Source: DASUPK01 sp963695675 (GTDB lineage: Bacteria; Actinomycetota; Thermoleophilia; Solirubrobacterales; 70-9). Taken from it: a stretch of 64,000 nucleotides of DNA. Under the pieces are notes generated by a model. It saw only the letters and a list, made by a program, of their open reading frames with translations, was not told where the DNA came from and searched no databases. Shown in pieces: positions 50,651 to 60,547 of this stretch (its first letter is position 1; each line of letters opens with the position of its first letter). A program made the position numbers and the translations under genes. The stretch spans positions 186,001-250,000 of the forward strand of contig CAVOGY010000002.1 of assembly GCA_963695675.1 (NCBI GenBank), written 5' to 3'.

Positions 50651-51644
50651 GCAGCGCAGACGTCTGCGCGGCGATCCTCTGGGTCGGGGTGACGCTCTAC
50701 GCGATCTTCGGTGGAGCGGACTTACGGCGCGGGGGTGTGGGATCTGCTCGCCGGGTCGGGCGAGCGCGCGGAGCGGGTCCGGACCCAGATCGACCGTTCG
50801 ATCGGCCCCGTCTGGGAGGCCAACCACGTCTGGCTGATCTTCGTGCTCGTGGTGCTCTGGACGGCGTTCTCCCAGGCCTTCTCGGCGATCTTTACCACGC
50901 TCTACATCCCGCTGGCCCTCGCCGCGCTCGGCATCGTCCTGCGCGGCTCCGGCTTCGCCTTTCGCCACGCTCTGCCGGGACCGGTGGAGAGGCCCGCCAG
51001 CCGCGTCTTCGGTTTCGCGTCGGTGCTGACACCATTCTTCATGGGCACGGTGGTCGGGGCGATCGCTTCCGGTGAGGTGCCCGCCGGCGGCGACGGCGAT
51101 CCCACGAGCAGTTGGACGGGCTTCCTGCCCCTGGTCACCGGTGTCCTCTTCGTGCTGCTCACCGCGTACACCGCCGCAGTCTTCCTGGTGCGAGATTCGG
51201 GCAGCGGCGGGCGACAACGAGCTCCGCGCCTACTTCGAGCGGCGCGCCCTGGCCGCGGCGGTGATCGCCGGTGCCGCCGCGGTCGTGGGAGTGATCGCGC
51301 TCCACGCCGACGGCCGCTACGTCTACGACGGGCTCACCTCGTGGCCCGGTATCGCCCTGGTCATCCTCTCCGGGGTCTGTGGGCTGGTCGCCCTCGGCCT
51401 GCTGGTCAGCGGGCGGAACTATGGCCTGCGGGCGGCGGCGGTGGGGGCCGGAGCGGCCGTCATCTGGGGGTACTTCGCCGCCGCCTTCCCCTACATCCTG
51501 CCGACGTCCCTGAAGATCTCGGACGCAGCCGGGGCCTCCACGACGCTGACGTGGGTGATGGTCATTTTTGCGGTCGCCGCGGTCACCGTGATCCCGTCGC
51601 TGGCCCTGCTCTACACGCTCTCGCAGCGCCAGGCGCTCGAATAG
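50647..51644 (+). CDS. cydB: Cytochrome bd oxidase subunit II, interrupted by two frameshifts
   Basis: ATG 50647. The start LWVGVTLYAIFGGAD is followed by an extra T at 50722-50723; removing it restores Y-G-A-G-V-W-D-L-L-A-G. A second extra G near 51200 moves the end to the third frame (GDNELRAYFERRAL and five membrane segments). Corrected length about 331 residues, normal for CydB. Two insertions in one gene next to one in cydA argue for uncorrected reads in this part of the assembly. Confidence 0.88.
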
Positions 51645-51679
51645 ACCCGCTGGCCTCTGCTGGTTTACTAGGTACGGCC

Positions 51680-54600
51680 ATGAGGTGTCCGTCCTGTGGC
51701 AACGAGAATCGTGAGGGCGCGCGATTCTGCGACTCCTGCGGAACCGAGCTCGGTGTCGAGCAGGCCCCGGGAGAAGCGCGCCCGGCCGAGCCCCTCCTGG
51801 GCGACGTGCCGACCGAGATCGCCGGCCGCTACCGGGTGCGGCGCTTCCTCGGCCAGGGCGGGCGCAAGCGCGTCTACCTCACCGACGACACCGCTACTGG
51901 AGACGAGGTGGCTGTTGCGCTCTACGACACGGCCGGCGCGAGCGCCGCGATCCAGGCCCGGGCGCGTCGCGAGGCGGAGGCGATGCGCAAGCTCGGCGAC
52001 CACCCGCACGTCGTCAACGTCCTCGACACCGGCGAGGACGACGACAACCCCTTCATCGTCAGCCGCTACATGCCCGGCGGCGACGTCGAGGGCCTGCTCG
52101 CCGCGGCGGGTGGCCACCTCGAGGTGCCCCGGGCGGTCGAGATCGCCGCGGACGTCACCCGCGCCCTCGAGCATGCCCACGCCCGCGGGATCGTCCATCG
52201 TGACCTGAAGCCGGCGAACGTCTGGATCGACGACAACGGGCACGCGAGGCTCGGCGACTTCGGCCTGGCGACGACGGAGGCCCGCTCCAGGGTGAGCGGC
52301 GGCACGCTGGTCGGCACGGTGGCGTACCTGCCTCCCGAGCAGGCGCTCGGAGAGGCCGCTGGTCCAACCAGCGACATCTATTCGCTCGGCGCGCTGCTCT
52401 ACGAGATGCTCACCGGCCAGCCGCCCTTCCCGGGCGACGACGCCGTCTCGATCATCAGCCAGCACCTCCACGCCGACCCCGTGCCGCCCTCGCGGCACAG
52501 CCCCGAGGTGCCCAAGGCGCTCGACCGGGCGGTGCTCACGCTGCTGGCCAAGCGGCCGGAGGACCGGCCGGCCGGTGCCATGGAGGCGCGCGAGCAGATC
52601 CTCGCGGCCCTCGAGGCGAAGCCGGCCGAGGTCGCGGAGGAGCGGAAGAATCCGCTCGAGAGCTTGGCGGGTGGCGTCTTCGTCGGCCGGGAGCGCGAGC
52701 TCGAGCGGCTGCGCGAGGCTGTCGACGGGGCGCTCGCGGGCCGCGGCTCGCTCCAGCTTCTGGTGGGGGAGCCGGGAATCGGTAAGACGCGTGCCGCCGA
52801 GGAGCTCGCCACCTACGCGCGGGTGAGCGGCGCGCGGGTCTACTGGGGCCGCTGCCGAGAAGACGAGGGCGCGCCGGCTTACTGGCCGTGGGTCCAGGCG
52901 ATCCGGTCGTACGCCCGCGACGCCGATCCCGTCGCCCTCGCCTGGCAGGTCGGCGGGGGCGCCGCCGAGGTCGCCCAGCTGATCCCGGAGGTGGCCGAGA
53001 AACTCGACGTCGAGCCGGCCACGGGATCCGACAGCGAGGAAGCCCGCTTCGGGCTGTTCGACTCGGTCACGAGCCTGCTGCTGGCCGCCGCCCGTGACCG
53101 GCCGATCGTGATCGTCCTCGACGACCTCCACTGGGCGGATGAGCCCTCCCTGCTGCTGCTCCGCTTCGCTACTCGGGAGCTCGCCTCGAGCGGCCTCCTG
53201 ATCCTGGGCACCTATCGCGACGTCGAGCTCGGTCGGCACCATCCGCTCGCCCGGGTCCTCGGGGAGATCTCGGGAATCGAGGGGAGCTCCCGCATCCCGC
53301 TGCGTGGTCTCCCGGTCGGCGCGGTCGAGCGCTACATCGAGATGACCTCGGGAGCCGCCTCCCCGCCGGGCCTAGCCCAGACCGTTCAGGAGCAGACCGA
53401 CGGGAACCCCTTCTTCGTGGGCGAGGTGGTGCGCCTGCTGGCCAGCGAGGGCAGGCTCACCGCCGGCGCGAGCTCCGCCGAGCTTCAGATCCCTCAGGGG
53501 GTGCGCGAGGTGGTCGGCCGTCGCCTCGACCGGCTCAGCGAGGAGACCAACGACGCGCTTCGGGTAGCCGCCGTGATCGGGCGGGACTTCGAGGACGAGC
53601 TGGTCTGGCGGGTCGCCCAGCAGTCCCCGGAGCAGCTGATGACGGCCGCCCAGGAGGCGATCGCCGAGCGGCTCGTCACAGATCTCGGCAACGGGCGCTA
53701 CTCGTTCGCACACGCGCTGGTCAGGGACACGCTGTATGAGGAGCTCAGCCCACCCAAGCGCTCCGCGCTCCACGAGCGAACCGGGCTGGCGATCGAGGAG
53801 ATCTGCGGCGGCGACGTCGACGACCGCCTCGGCGAGCTGGCTCACCACTTCCTCGAGGCCGCCCCCCGCGGCGATCTCGCGAAGGCGATCGACTACGCCC
53901 AGCGCGCCGGGGAGCAGGACATGGAGCAGCTCGCCTACGAGGACGCGGTCGACGTCTACGGGCGAGCGCTCGAGGTGCTCGAGCTGATGGACGAGCCCGA
54001 CGAATCCTTGCGTTGCAGCCTGCTGCTCTCGCTGGGCGGGGCCGAGGCCAAGTCTGCCCGCGTGTCCGACGCCCGCGCGGCTTTCGAGCGGGCCGCCGAT
54101 TCCGCCCGCCGGCTGGACGCCACCGACAGCCTGGTCGGAGCGGCGATCGGCATGGCGATGATGAGCGACGCGGGCAGGCTCGACGAGCACCTCCTCGCGC
54201 TACTCGACGAGGCCCTCGACAGGATCGGACCGGAGAGGAGTGCGCGGAGGGCGGCCCTGCTGAGCGCCAAGTCGGCGGAGATGTACTGGGTCGACAACGA
54301 CCTCACAGAGTCGGAGCGGCTGGTCGACGAGGCGATCGAGATCGCCAGGGAGATCGATGCGCCCACCACGCTTGCAGCGGCCCTGCAACGCAAGATCTTC
54401 ATTCCCGGCGGTCCCGGCGCGCCGCGTGAACGGCTGGCGATGGCCGACGAGACGGTCGAGCTCGGCGAACGTTGCGGGGACCGCGAGGCGGTGCTCCGAG
54501 GTCACGCCTACCGGCTCTGGGCATCCCTCGAGCTCGGCGACATGCCCGCGGTCGACCGCGAGCTGGCGCTCTACGCGCCGCTCGCCGACGAGCTCAGGAT

Positions 54601-56011
54601 GCCGGAGCACATCTGGCACACCTACGCCCTGCGCGGCATGCGGGTGCTGCTGGCCGGCGACATGGACGAGGCGGAGCGCCTTGCCCAGGAGGCGAGGCGG
54701 GCGGGGGACCGCGCGGAGCAGTCGCTCGCGGAGCAGTACTACGGCATCCAGATGACCCAGATCCGCAGCATGCAGGGACGCGGCGGTGAGCTCCTGCCCG
54801 CCGTCCGCGATCTCGCCGAGCAGTTCCCTGGTATCCCCGCCTGGCGCACAGCGCAGATCACCCTCGCCGCGCGCTCGGGGGACCACGAGCTGGCGAAGCG
54901 AGAACTCGAGCGGTTTGCCGGTGACGATTTCGGTGCGCTGCCGAGGGACGTGAACTGGTTCGCGGCGATGAGCCTCGTGGGCGAGGCAATCGCCTTGATC
55001 GGCGATCAGAAGAGAGCCGGGCGCGCCTACGAGGAGCTCGTTCCCTACAAGGGCCTAGTGATCGTGGTGGCGAGGGCCGCGGCGTGCAACGGCCCGGTCG
55101 ACCGCGTCCTCGGCCTCCTTGCTCAGACCCTTGGCCGCATGGATGACGCGGAACGCCACCTTGGCGATGCCGTCGAGATCGCCACCCGGATGGACGATCA
55201 CCCGGGCATGGCGCTCTGCGGCCTGGCGCTGGCGGAGATGCTCCTTGCGCGCGACACCGATAACGACCGCGAGCTCGCCCTCGAGCTCCTCTCAACGGTG
55301 CTCGGCACGGCACGGCAGATGGGGGCGCGCTGGATCGTCGACCGGGCTATGCGCGATCGGTTGGAGGCGCAGGGCCTCACGGGTGTCGATGTGACGACCT
55401 CGATCGACGAGATGGTCTCGGAGCTGGAGCAGGAGCGCCCCGACATGCGGGCACACGCCGCGCCCGACGGAACGGTGGCGATCCTGTTCAGCGACATCGA
55501 GGACTCGACCGTGCTCACCGAGCGCCTCGGCGACGAGCGCTGGCTCCAGCTACTGCGCGAGCACAACGCGATCTTCCGCGAGCAGATCGCCCGTCACGAT
55601 GGCTACGAGGTGAAAAGCCAGGGCGATGGCTTCATGCTCGCCTTCCCTGATCCCTGCGAGGCGCTCGAGTGCGGGATCGCCGTCCAGCGGGCCTTCGCCG
55701 AGCGGGAGCGCGACGGATCCGGAGAGCCGCTCCGCGTCCGCATGGGGCTCCACATAGGCGAGGTGATCTCCGAGGAGGGCGACTACTTCGGCAAGAACGT
55801 GGTCCTCGCCGCCCGGATCGCCGCGCAGGCGATCGGTGGCGAGATCCTGGTCTCCGAGGAGCTGCGCGAGGCCGCCTCGGGCGGGAACGGCGACGGGCTC
55901 CGGTTCGACGAGGGCCGGGAGCTCGAGCTCAAGGGCCTGGCCGGCAGCCATCGCGTCTACCGGGCCGAATGGGCGGAGTCCGACGCGGCCTCTTCAGCAT
56001 CCGTTGCCTGA
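51680..56011 (+). CDS. Zinc-ribbon / WNK-like kinase / ATPase / TPR / adenylate cyclase fusion
   Basis: 1443 residues from ATG 51680 (earlier open frame belongs to cydB). Order: zinc ribbon (Cys3, Cys6, Cys17, Cys20); Ser/Thr kinase (about 51-310) with HRDLKPANV near 172 and DFG near 193; an AAA/STAND ATPase (about 330-650; GEPGIGKT near 363); helical TPR-like repeats (about 700-1240); class III cyclase (about 1263-1435; FSDIEDST, GDGFMLAF). At the usual catalytic-lysine place (V-A-V-A) stands Ala80; Lys63 lies in the glycine loop instead, as in WNK kinases. The cyclase's usual Asn is Val. TAGGTA lies 5 bases before the ATG. A single-chain signal integrator. Confidence 0.9.
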   Translation: MRCPSCGNENREGARFCDSCGTELGVEQAPGEARPAEPLLGDVPTEIAGRYRVRRFLGQGGRKRVYLTDDTATGDEVAVALYDTAGASAAIQARARREAEAMRKLGDHPHVVNVLDTGEDDDNPFIVSRYMPGGDVEGLLAAAGGHLEVPRAVEIAADVTRALEHAHARGIVHRDLKPANVWIDDNGHARLGDFGLATTEARSRVSGGTLVGTVAYLPPEQALGEAAGPTSDIYSLGALLYEMLTGQPPFPGDDAVSIISQHLHADPVPPSRHSPEVPKALDRAVLTLLAKRPEDRPAGAMEAREQILAALEAKPAEVAEERKNPLESLAGGVFVGRERELERLREAVDGALAGRGSLQLLVGEPGIGKTRAAEELATYARVSGARVYWGRCREDEGAPAYWPWVQAIRSYARDADPVALAWQVGGGAAEVAQLIPEVAEKLDVEPATGSDSEEARFGLFDSVTSLLLAAARDRPIVIVLDDLHWADEPSLLLLRFATRELASSGLLILGTYRDVELGRHHPLARVLGEISGIEGSSRIPLRGLPVGAVERYIEMTSGAASPPGLAQTVQEQTDGNPFFVGEVVRLLASEGRLTAGASSAELQIPQGVREVVGRRLDRLSEETNDALRVAAVIGRDFEDELVWRVAQQSPEQLMTAAQEAIAERLVTDLGNGRYSFAHALVRDTLYEELSPPKRSALHERTGLAIEEICGGDVDDRLGELAHHFLEAAPRGDLAKAIDYAQRAGEQDMEQLAYEDAVDVYGRALEVLELMDEPDESLRCSLLLSLGGAEAKSARVSDARAAFERAADSARRLDATDSLVGAAIGMAMMSDAGRLDEHLLALLDEALDRIGPERSARRAALLSAKSAEMYWVDNDLTESERLVDEAIEIAREIDAPTTLAAALQRKIFIPGGPGAPRERLAMADETVELGERCGDREAVLRGHAYRLWASLELGDMPAVDRELALYAPLADELRMPEHIWHTYALRGMRVLLAGDMDEAERLAQEARRAGDRAEQSLAEQYYGIQMTQIRSMQGRGGELLPAVRDLAEQFPGIPAWRTAQITLAARSGDHELAKRELERFAGDDFGALPRDVNWFAAMSLVGEAIALIGDQKRAGRAYEELVPYKGLVIVVARAAACNGPVDRVLGLLAQTLGRMDDAERHLGDAVEIATRMDDHPGMALCGLALAEMLLARDTDNDRELALELLSTVLGTARQMGARWIVDRAMRDRLEAQGLTGVDVTTSIDEMVSELEQERPDMRAHAAPDGTVAILFSDIEDSTVLTERLGDERWLQLLREHNAIFREQIARHDGYEVKSQGDGFMLAFPDPCEALECGIAVQRAFAERERDGSGEPLRVRMGLHIGEVISEEGDYFGKNVVLAARIAAQAIGGEILVSEELREAASGGNGDGLRFDEGRELELKGLAGSHRVYRAEWAESDAASSASVA

Positions 56012-56071
56012 GCGCGGCTCCCTGAGGCGCTGGCGCCGATCCCACTAAGGAGTTCTATCTAGGCTTCCGCG

Positions 56072-58558
56072 ATGCTTTCGGCTCTGCTGGCGGGCGCGCT
56101 GATCGTCGCCGCCTCACTGCTGCTGGGCGCGGCGATCATGGCGCTTGCCGGCCTGCCGCGCCATTCCGCTGCCGGCCCGGCCACCGGGATCTCTGCGCTC
56201 CTGGTGATCTGCGGCATCGCGATCAAGTTGCCCGGCCACGCCGTGACGGCCGCCATAGTCGTCGGGCTGGCGCTGATCGGCTGCTTCTTCGTCTTCGGCA
56301 GCACTCGGGTCCCCCCGGGGACGGTGCGGGCCGGGGCGATCGTCGCCCTGGTCGGGGCGGCACTGGTCGCGGCGATCCCCTTCGCGACCAGCGGCCGAGT
56401 CGGCATCCTCGGCCAGGGCCTCGTCAACGACGACATGGCCTCCCATCTGCTGTTCACCGAATGGATCACCTCCCACGCCGGGCCGACTCCCGACCTGATC
56501 AAGGACGGCTATCCACTCGGCCCGCACGCGATCGTCGCGGCGACGGCGAAGGTGAGCGGCGCCAGCCTGATCGAGGGCTTCGCCGGGCTCACCGGCGCGA
56601 TCGCCGTCCTCTTGGCCCTGACCGCGTACGGCGCTATGCCCGGCGTCCGCGACTGGCTGCGAGCGCCGGCAGCGGTGCTCGCGGCCAGCCCCTATCTGGC
56701 GGCGGCTTACCTGGCGCAGGGCGCGTTCAAGGAGCCGCTGCTGGGCCTCGCGCTGCTCGGCTTCGCCCTCTCGCTGCCCCCGCTCAGATCGATCTGGTCA
56801 GGAGGCAGGGGGTCGGCCAGGGCGGCGATCCCGCCCGGCGTGATCGCCGCGGGCACGATCTACAACTACAGCTTCCCGGGACTCGCCTGGCTGCTCGCAG
56901 CCGCGGTGATCTGGATGCTCGTCATCGCTCTCCGGGAGCGAGACCGCGTCGCGTCGCCGATCGCGGGCCTCCGCCTGGGCGAGCGGATCCGCGGGGCCAG
57001 GTCGGCGCTGCTCCTGGGCATCGGCATCCCGGTGATCGCCGCGCTGCCGGAGGTCTTCCGGCTCGCGAGTTTCTCCAGCTTCAAGGCCTTCAACCCCTCG
57101 GGCACCGGTGCCACCGTCGGCTTCGGCAACCTGCGCCAGCCGCTCAACCCGCTGGAGGCCTTCGGGATCTGGCCCTCCGGCGAGTTCCGGATCACGCCCG
57201 CGAACTCGACCACGCCGGAGATCGCGTTCTACCTCGGCGGACTGCTCGCCCTGGCGGCGTTCGCCTGGGGATTCGGCCGGGCCCTGTCGCGACGCGAATC
57301 GACGCTGCCCTCCGCGCTGCTCGCGGCGACGCTGGTCTACCTCGGATCACTCGCGTTCGGCACTCCCTACACCCAGGCGAAGGCCCTCGCGATCGCGGCC
57401 CCGCTGGTGATGCTGATCGCCCTGCGCGGCCTGCTCTCGGCGGGAGCACTCTCAGGAGAGGAGAGCGATGTCCCGGAGAGAGGGGGCGCGGGCTGGTGGC
57501 CGCCCCGGCCGCTGCGCCCCCTCGTCGCCTTCGGGGTTCCACTGCTCACGCTCGCTTTCGCGGCGGCGGCTGCCTTTTCGAGCCTGCTGCCGCTGCGCCA
57601 GGCTGCGGTCGGGCCCGACTACCACCTCCAGGAGATGCTGCGCATGCGGCCGATCGTCGACGGCCAGGACGTGCTCTTCCTCGGCCGAGACAACTTCGTC
57701 TCCTGGGAGCTGATCGGCTCGGAGGTCTTCGCGCCGATCACCAATCACTACGACGTCGAGGAGGTGCCGGCGCTCTACCGCGCGACGACGCTGAACGCCA
57801 AGTTCGACTGGGACAACGTCCCCCCCGCCGTGATGAATCGGTTCAACTGGGTGGTCACCACCAGCGCCGCCGAACAGAGCCAGGCGCCGATCGGATTCAT
57901 ACCGCGGCTTCGCACCCAGGACTTCATCCTCTGGCACAGAGACCACCCGGTCGGCCGGCGCCGCACCCTCTTCGAGCCGCTGAACCCGGGCGCGCCGCTC
58001 GACTGCACGGACCCCGGTGAGGCGCGGCTGCGGAAGGTGGACGGCACGGCGACCGCATTCACGGTTCAGCCGGCGATCGGCAGAGTCTGGAACCCGAGCC
58101 CCGAGCTCACCCAGTCGAAGCCCGCACAGCAGCGGCTCTACCTGACGCCCGGGCGCTGGGACATCTCGATCCAGTACGCGAGCACGCAGGCGCTGCACGT
58201 CACCGCGAGCGGAGGCGCCCTTGCGGCGCCCTTCGACGCCACGTTGCGGACCAACCTGCTGTTCCGCGGGCCGTCGCCGTACTACCCGGTCGGCTCTCTC
58301 GAGGTGAGAAGGCCGGGGGAGGTCCTCTTCGACGTCAGCGTCGACGACCCGCCGTTGATCGGGAGGCTGCTCGGCACTGAGAGCAAGGCGTATCTCACGG
58401 GCCTGGCCGCGACCCGCTCCGATCCTCCCCGGCAGGCCGTTGCGCTCGGCGGCGCCTGCGGGCGATACGTCGACTGGTACGAGGTCGCGCCGGGCACGCC
58501 GGCGAGCGCGCTCCACGGAGTGCCGGCACCGCACCCGCAGCCGGTGGAGCCCGACTGA
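56072..58558 (+). CDS. Large polytopic membrane protein, possibly GT-C glycosyltransferase-like
   Basis: 828 residues. About a dozen or more membrane segments fill residues 1-520; an early loop has Asn-Asp-Asp (GLVNDDMASHLLF), an acidic pair placed as in GT-C polyprenyl-phosphate-sugar transferases, followed by the YPLGPH segment. The last 300 residues are a soluble beta-rich domain. The family is not recognised with certainty; a cell-envelope sugar transferase is an inference. TAGGCT (56060-56065) is 6 bases before the ATG, so leaderless. Confidence 0.7.
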   Translation: MLSALLAGALIVAASLLLGAAIMALAGLPRHSAAGPATGISALLVICGIAIKLPGHAVTAAIVVGLALIGCFFVFGSTRVPPGTVRAGAIVALVGAALVAAIPFATSGRVGILGQGLVNDDMASHLLFTEWITSHAGPTPDLIKDGYPLGPHAIVAATAKVSGASLIEGFAGLTGAIAVLLALTAYGAMPGVRDWLRAPAAVLAASPYLAAAYLAQGAFKEPLLGLALLGFALSLPPLRSIWSGGRGSARAAIPPGVIAAGTIYNYSFPGLAWLLAAAVIWMLVIALRERDRVASPIAGLRLGERIRGARSALLLGIGIPVIAALPEVFRLASFSSFKAFNPSGTGATVGFGNLRQPLNPLEAFGIWPSGEFRITPANSTTPEIAFYLGGLLALAAFAWGFGRALSRRESTLPSALLAATLVYLGSLAFGTPYTQAKALAIAAPLVMLIALRGLLSAGALSGEESDVPERGGAGWWPPRPLRPLVAFGVPLLTLAFAAAAAFSSLLPLRQAAVGPDYHLQEMLRMRPIVDGQDVLFLGRDNFVSWELIGSEVFAPITNHYDVEEVPALYRATTLNAKFDWDNVPPAVMNRFNWVVTTSAAEQSQAPIGFIPRLRTQDFILWHRDHPVGRRRTLFEPLNPGAPLDCTDPGEARLRKVDGTATAFTVQPAIGRVWNPSPELTQSKPAQQRLYLTPGRWDISIQYASTQALHVTASGGALAAPFDATLRTNLLFRGPSPYYPVGSLEVRRPGEVLFDVSVDDPPLIGRLLGTESKAYLTGLAATRSDPPRQAVALGGACGRYVDWYEVAPGTPASALHGVPAPHPQPVEPD

Positions 58559-58595
58559 CAGGGCCCCGGGAGCCGGGCCCGACTACGATCGCGGC

Positions 58596-58682
58596 ATGCC
58601 CCGCCTCTGGATGGTCTCCCTCGTGATTCTGGTCGCCTGCCTGATCGCGTCGATGGTGATCGCGATCGTCAAGCTGAGCTGA
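58596..58682 (+). CDS. Possible 28-residue membrane peptide
   Basis: ATG 58596 gives a peptide with one membrane helix: MPRLWMVSLVILVACLIASM, ending in VIAIVKLS. TACGAT (58584-58589) is 6 bases before the ATG. Short, so coding is not certain. Confidence 0.4.
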   Translation: MPRLWMVSLVILVACLIASMVIAIVKLS

Positions 58683-58714
58683 GTTCACGGGCGCGCCGCT
58701 CGCGCCGCGCGGGA

Positions 58715-58720
58715 TAGTAT
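58715..58720 (+). promoter_or_regulatory. Possible -10 box of the usp gene within an inverted repeat
   Basis: TAGTAT lies in the near-palindrome GCGCGGGAT-AGT-ATCCGCGC (58707-58726, one bulged base), 33 bases before the usp ATG. The dyad could be a regulator site covering the promoter. Confidence 0.35.
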
Positions 58721-58753
58721 CCGCGCGCAAATCCGGCTCGGCGAGGAGGAGCA

Positions 58754-59197
58754 ATGTTCGACCGCATAGTGGTAGGAACCGATGGCTCGGAGACCGCCAC
58801 CGAGGCGGTGCGGACCGCCGTCGAGCTGGCGAAGCTCGCGAATGCTCAGCTCGAGATCGTCAGCGCCTACGAGCCGGTGCCGCAATCCCGCCTGCGTGAG
58901 GAGGGGGAGGGCATCAGCGGCGATCTCTCGCACGCGATCAACCCCCGCGAGGACGTGCAGTTCGTGCTCGACAAGGCCGCGGCCGAAGCGAAGAAGGCCA
59001 AGGTCGACGTGGTCACCCACCCCCGCGAGGGCGATCCGGCGGACGCGATCCTCGACGTCGCCGAGGAGAACGACGCCGACCTCGTCCTGGTCGGCAACAA
59101 GGGCATGACCGGGGCGCGGCGCTTCTTGCTCGGCAGCGTGCCGAACAAGATCTCGCACCACGCCCCCTGTGACGTCTGGATCGTCAAGACGACGTAG
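58754..59197 (+). CDS. Universal stress protein (UspA family)
   Basis: 147 residues. FDRIVVGTDGSETATEAVRTAVELA and the ATP-binding end DLVLVGNKGMTGARRFLLGSVPNKISHHAPCDVWIVK carry G-x2-G-x9-G-(S/N). GAGGAGGAGC before the ATG is a strong ribosome-binding site. Converges on the subtilase with no bases between stops. Confidence 0.94.
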   Translation: MFDRIVVGTDGSETATEAVRTAVELAKLANAQLEIVSAYEPVPQSRLREEGEGISGDLSHAINPREDVQFVLDKAAAEAKKAKVDVVTHPREGDPADAILDVAEENDADLVLVGNKGMTGARRFLLGSVPNKISHHAPCDVWIVKTT

Positions 59198-60547
59198 CTA
59201 GCAGCCTGGCGCTCTAGCCCGAACCGCCGCCGCGGCGTCGATCAGTCCGGCGCCGAAGAGCCGCTGGTCGTACGGCTGTCCGAGCTCCCCATCGCTGCGG
59301 CGGGCGGTGGCCTCGAGCTGGCACTCGACCGCGGTCGGCGAGCGGCCGACGACCCTGCTCGCGATCACCAGCGCGGCAACCCCCGAGGCGTGGGCGGCGG
59401 CCATCGAGGTCCCCTCGTATCCGCCCGGATAACCGAAGGTCTTGAATCCGCCACCCACGAATGTGAGCTGGAAGATCGGGACGCCGCGGCTGAACAGGGC
59501 ATCGTCGGTCCCACAGCTCGCCAGCAGCGGAAAGCCACCGCCCGGCGCGACCACGTCGAGGCCGGCTCCGGTCCGGGACTCGCTCGCGAGGCACGCATCC
59601 TTGGTCGTCCGGCCCACACCCAGCGCATGGGGGGCGCCCGCCGGATAGGCGACCGGCTCGCCGTTCTCGTTGCCTGCGGCGGCGACCACCAGGGCGCCCT
59701 TCTTGAAGGCGTACTTGATCGCGGAGCAGATCCCCTTGATCTTGCCGCAGCTGTTGACCCCGAGCGAGAACTCGAAGCTCATGTTGATCACCTGGGCCTT
59801 GTGGGAGGCCGCAAAGCGAATCCCCTCCGCGATGTTGCGCGCGGTCCCGAAGCCCTCCGAGTCGAGCACGCGAACAGGCATGATTTTCGCTCGCGACGCG
59901 AGGCCGAGCAGGGCGACGCCGTTGCCGGCTCGCTCCCCGATCGTGCCGGCCACGTGCGTGCCGTGACCGTCCTCGTCGAGGGGCAGCTTGTCCTTGTCGA
60001 CGAAGTCATAGCCGGGGAGGAACTGGCTGCGGGAGAAGTCCGGGCTGCGGCGGAACCGGGGCTTCTTGGTGATGTACGCGACCCCGGTGTCCAGAACCGC
60101 CACCCGCGCGCCCTTGCCCTCGGGAGCGCCGCGCTGCTTGAGGATGTCCCAGGCCTCCGGGGCGTTGAGGCCGCCTCGCTCCTGGAACTGAAGGGGGGTG
60201 GCGGACTGCCCGCACAGCGAGCCGCAGGGGAGGAAGTTCCACTGCGTCCTCTGCCAGCCCCCCGGAACGCCCACCGGTCCGGGGTCATTCGGGATGCCCG
60301 AGGCGTGTGCGACGTAGTTGGGCACGGCGTAGGCGACCGCCGGGTTGGCGTCGAGTGCCTGCTCGGCCGCGAAGACGTCCACGGCGCTGGGAAGCTTGAT
60401 CAGGTGCTCAGCGCCCCCGTCGAAGCGGACCAGCAGCTCGCCGGGAACAAACGCTCCGTGGCTGCCCGTCTCGGCGGCCTCGGCCAGTCCGGCCAGTGGG
60501 ATGGTCGCGGCAAGGACGAGGCTGGTTGTGGCGATCAGCTTTCGCAA
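59198..60547 (-). CDS. Secreted subtilisin-like serine protease (S8)
   Basis: 449 residues with an N-terminal signal peptide (about 1-24, AEA at the cleavage end) and an inhibitor-like propeptide to about residue 115. Catalytic Asp153 (VLDTG), His195 (HGTHVAGT), oxyanion Asn293 (AGNENG) and Ser381 (GTSMAAAH) are intact. The start codon is TTG at 60547. Exported and self-processed; no membrane anchor or sorting signal at the C-terminus, so likely released. Confidence 0.93.
   Translation of the reverse strand: MRKLIATTSLVLAATIPLAGLAEAAETGSHGAFVPGELLVRFDGGAEHLIKLPSAVDVFAAEQALDANPAVAYAVPNYVAHASGIPNDPGPVGVPGGWQRTQWNFLPCGSLCGQSATPLQFQERGGLNAPEAWDILKQRGAPEGKGARVAVLDTGVAYITKKPRFRRSPDFSRSQFLPGYDFVDKDKLPLDEDGHGTHVAGTIGERAGNGVALLGLASRAKIMPVRVLDSEGFGTARNIAEGIRFAASHKAQVINMSFEFSLGVNSCGKIKGICSAIKYAFKKGALVVAAAGNENGEPVAYPAGAPHALGVGRTTKDACLASESRTGAGLDVVAPGGGFPLLASCGTDDALFSRGVPIFQLTFVGGGFKTFGYPGGYEGTSMAAAHASGVAALVIASRVVGRSPTAVECQLEATARRSDGELGQPYDQRLFGAGLIDAAAAVRARAPGC

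Noticed and set aside
50711..56011. A single 1766-codon frame joining cytochrome bd subunit II to the kinase-cyclase protein
   Set aside because: The first part is the middle frame of cydB, reached only because of an inserted base; the true kinase-cyclase starts at ATG 51680 with its zinc ribbon.
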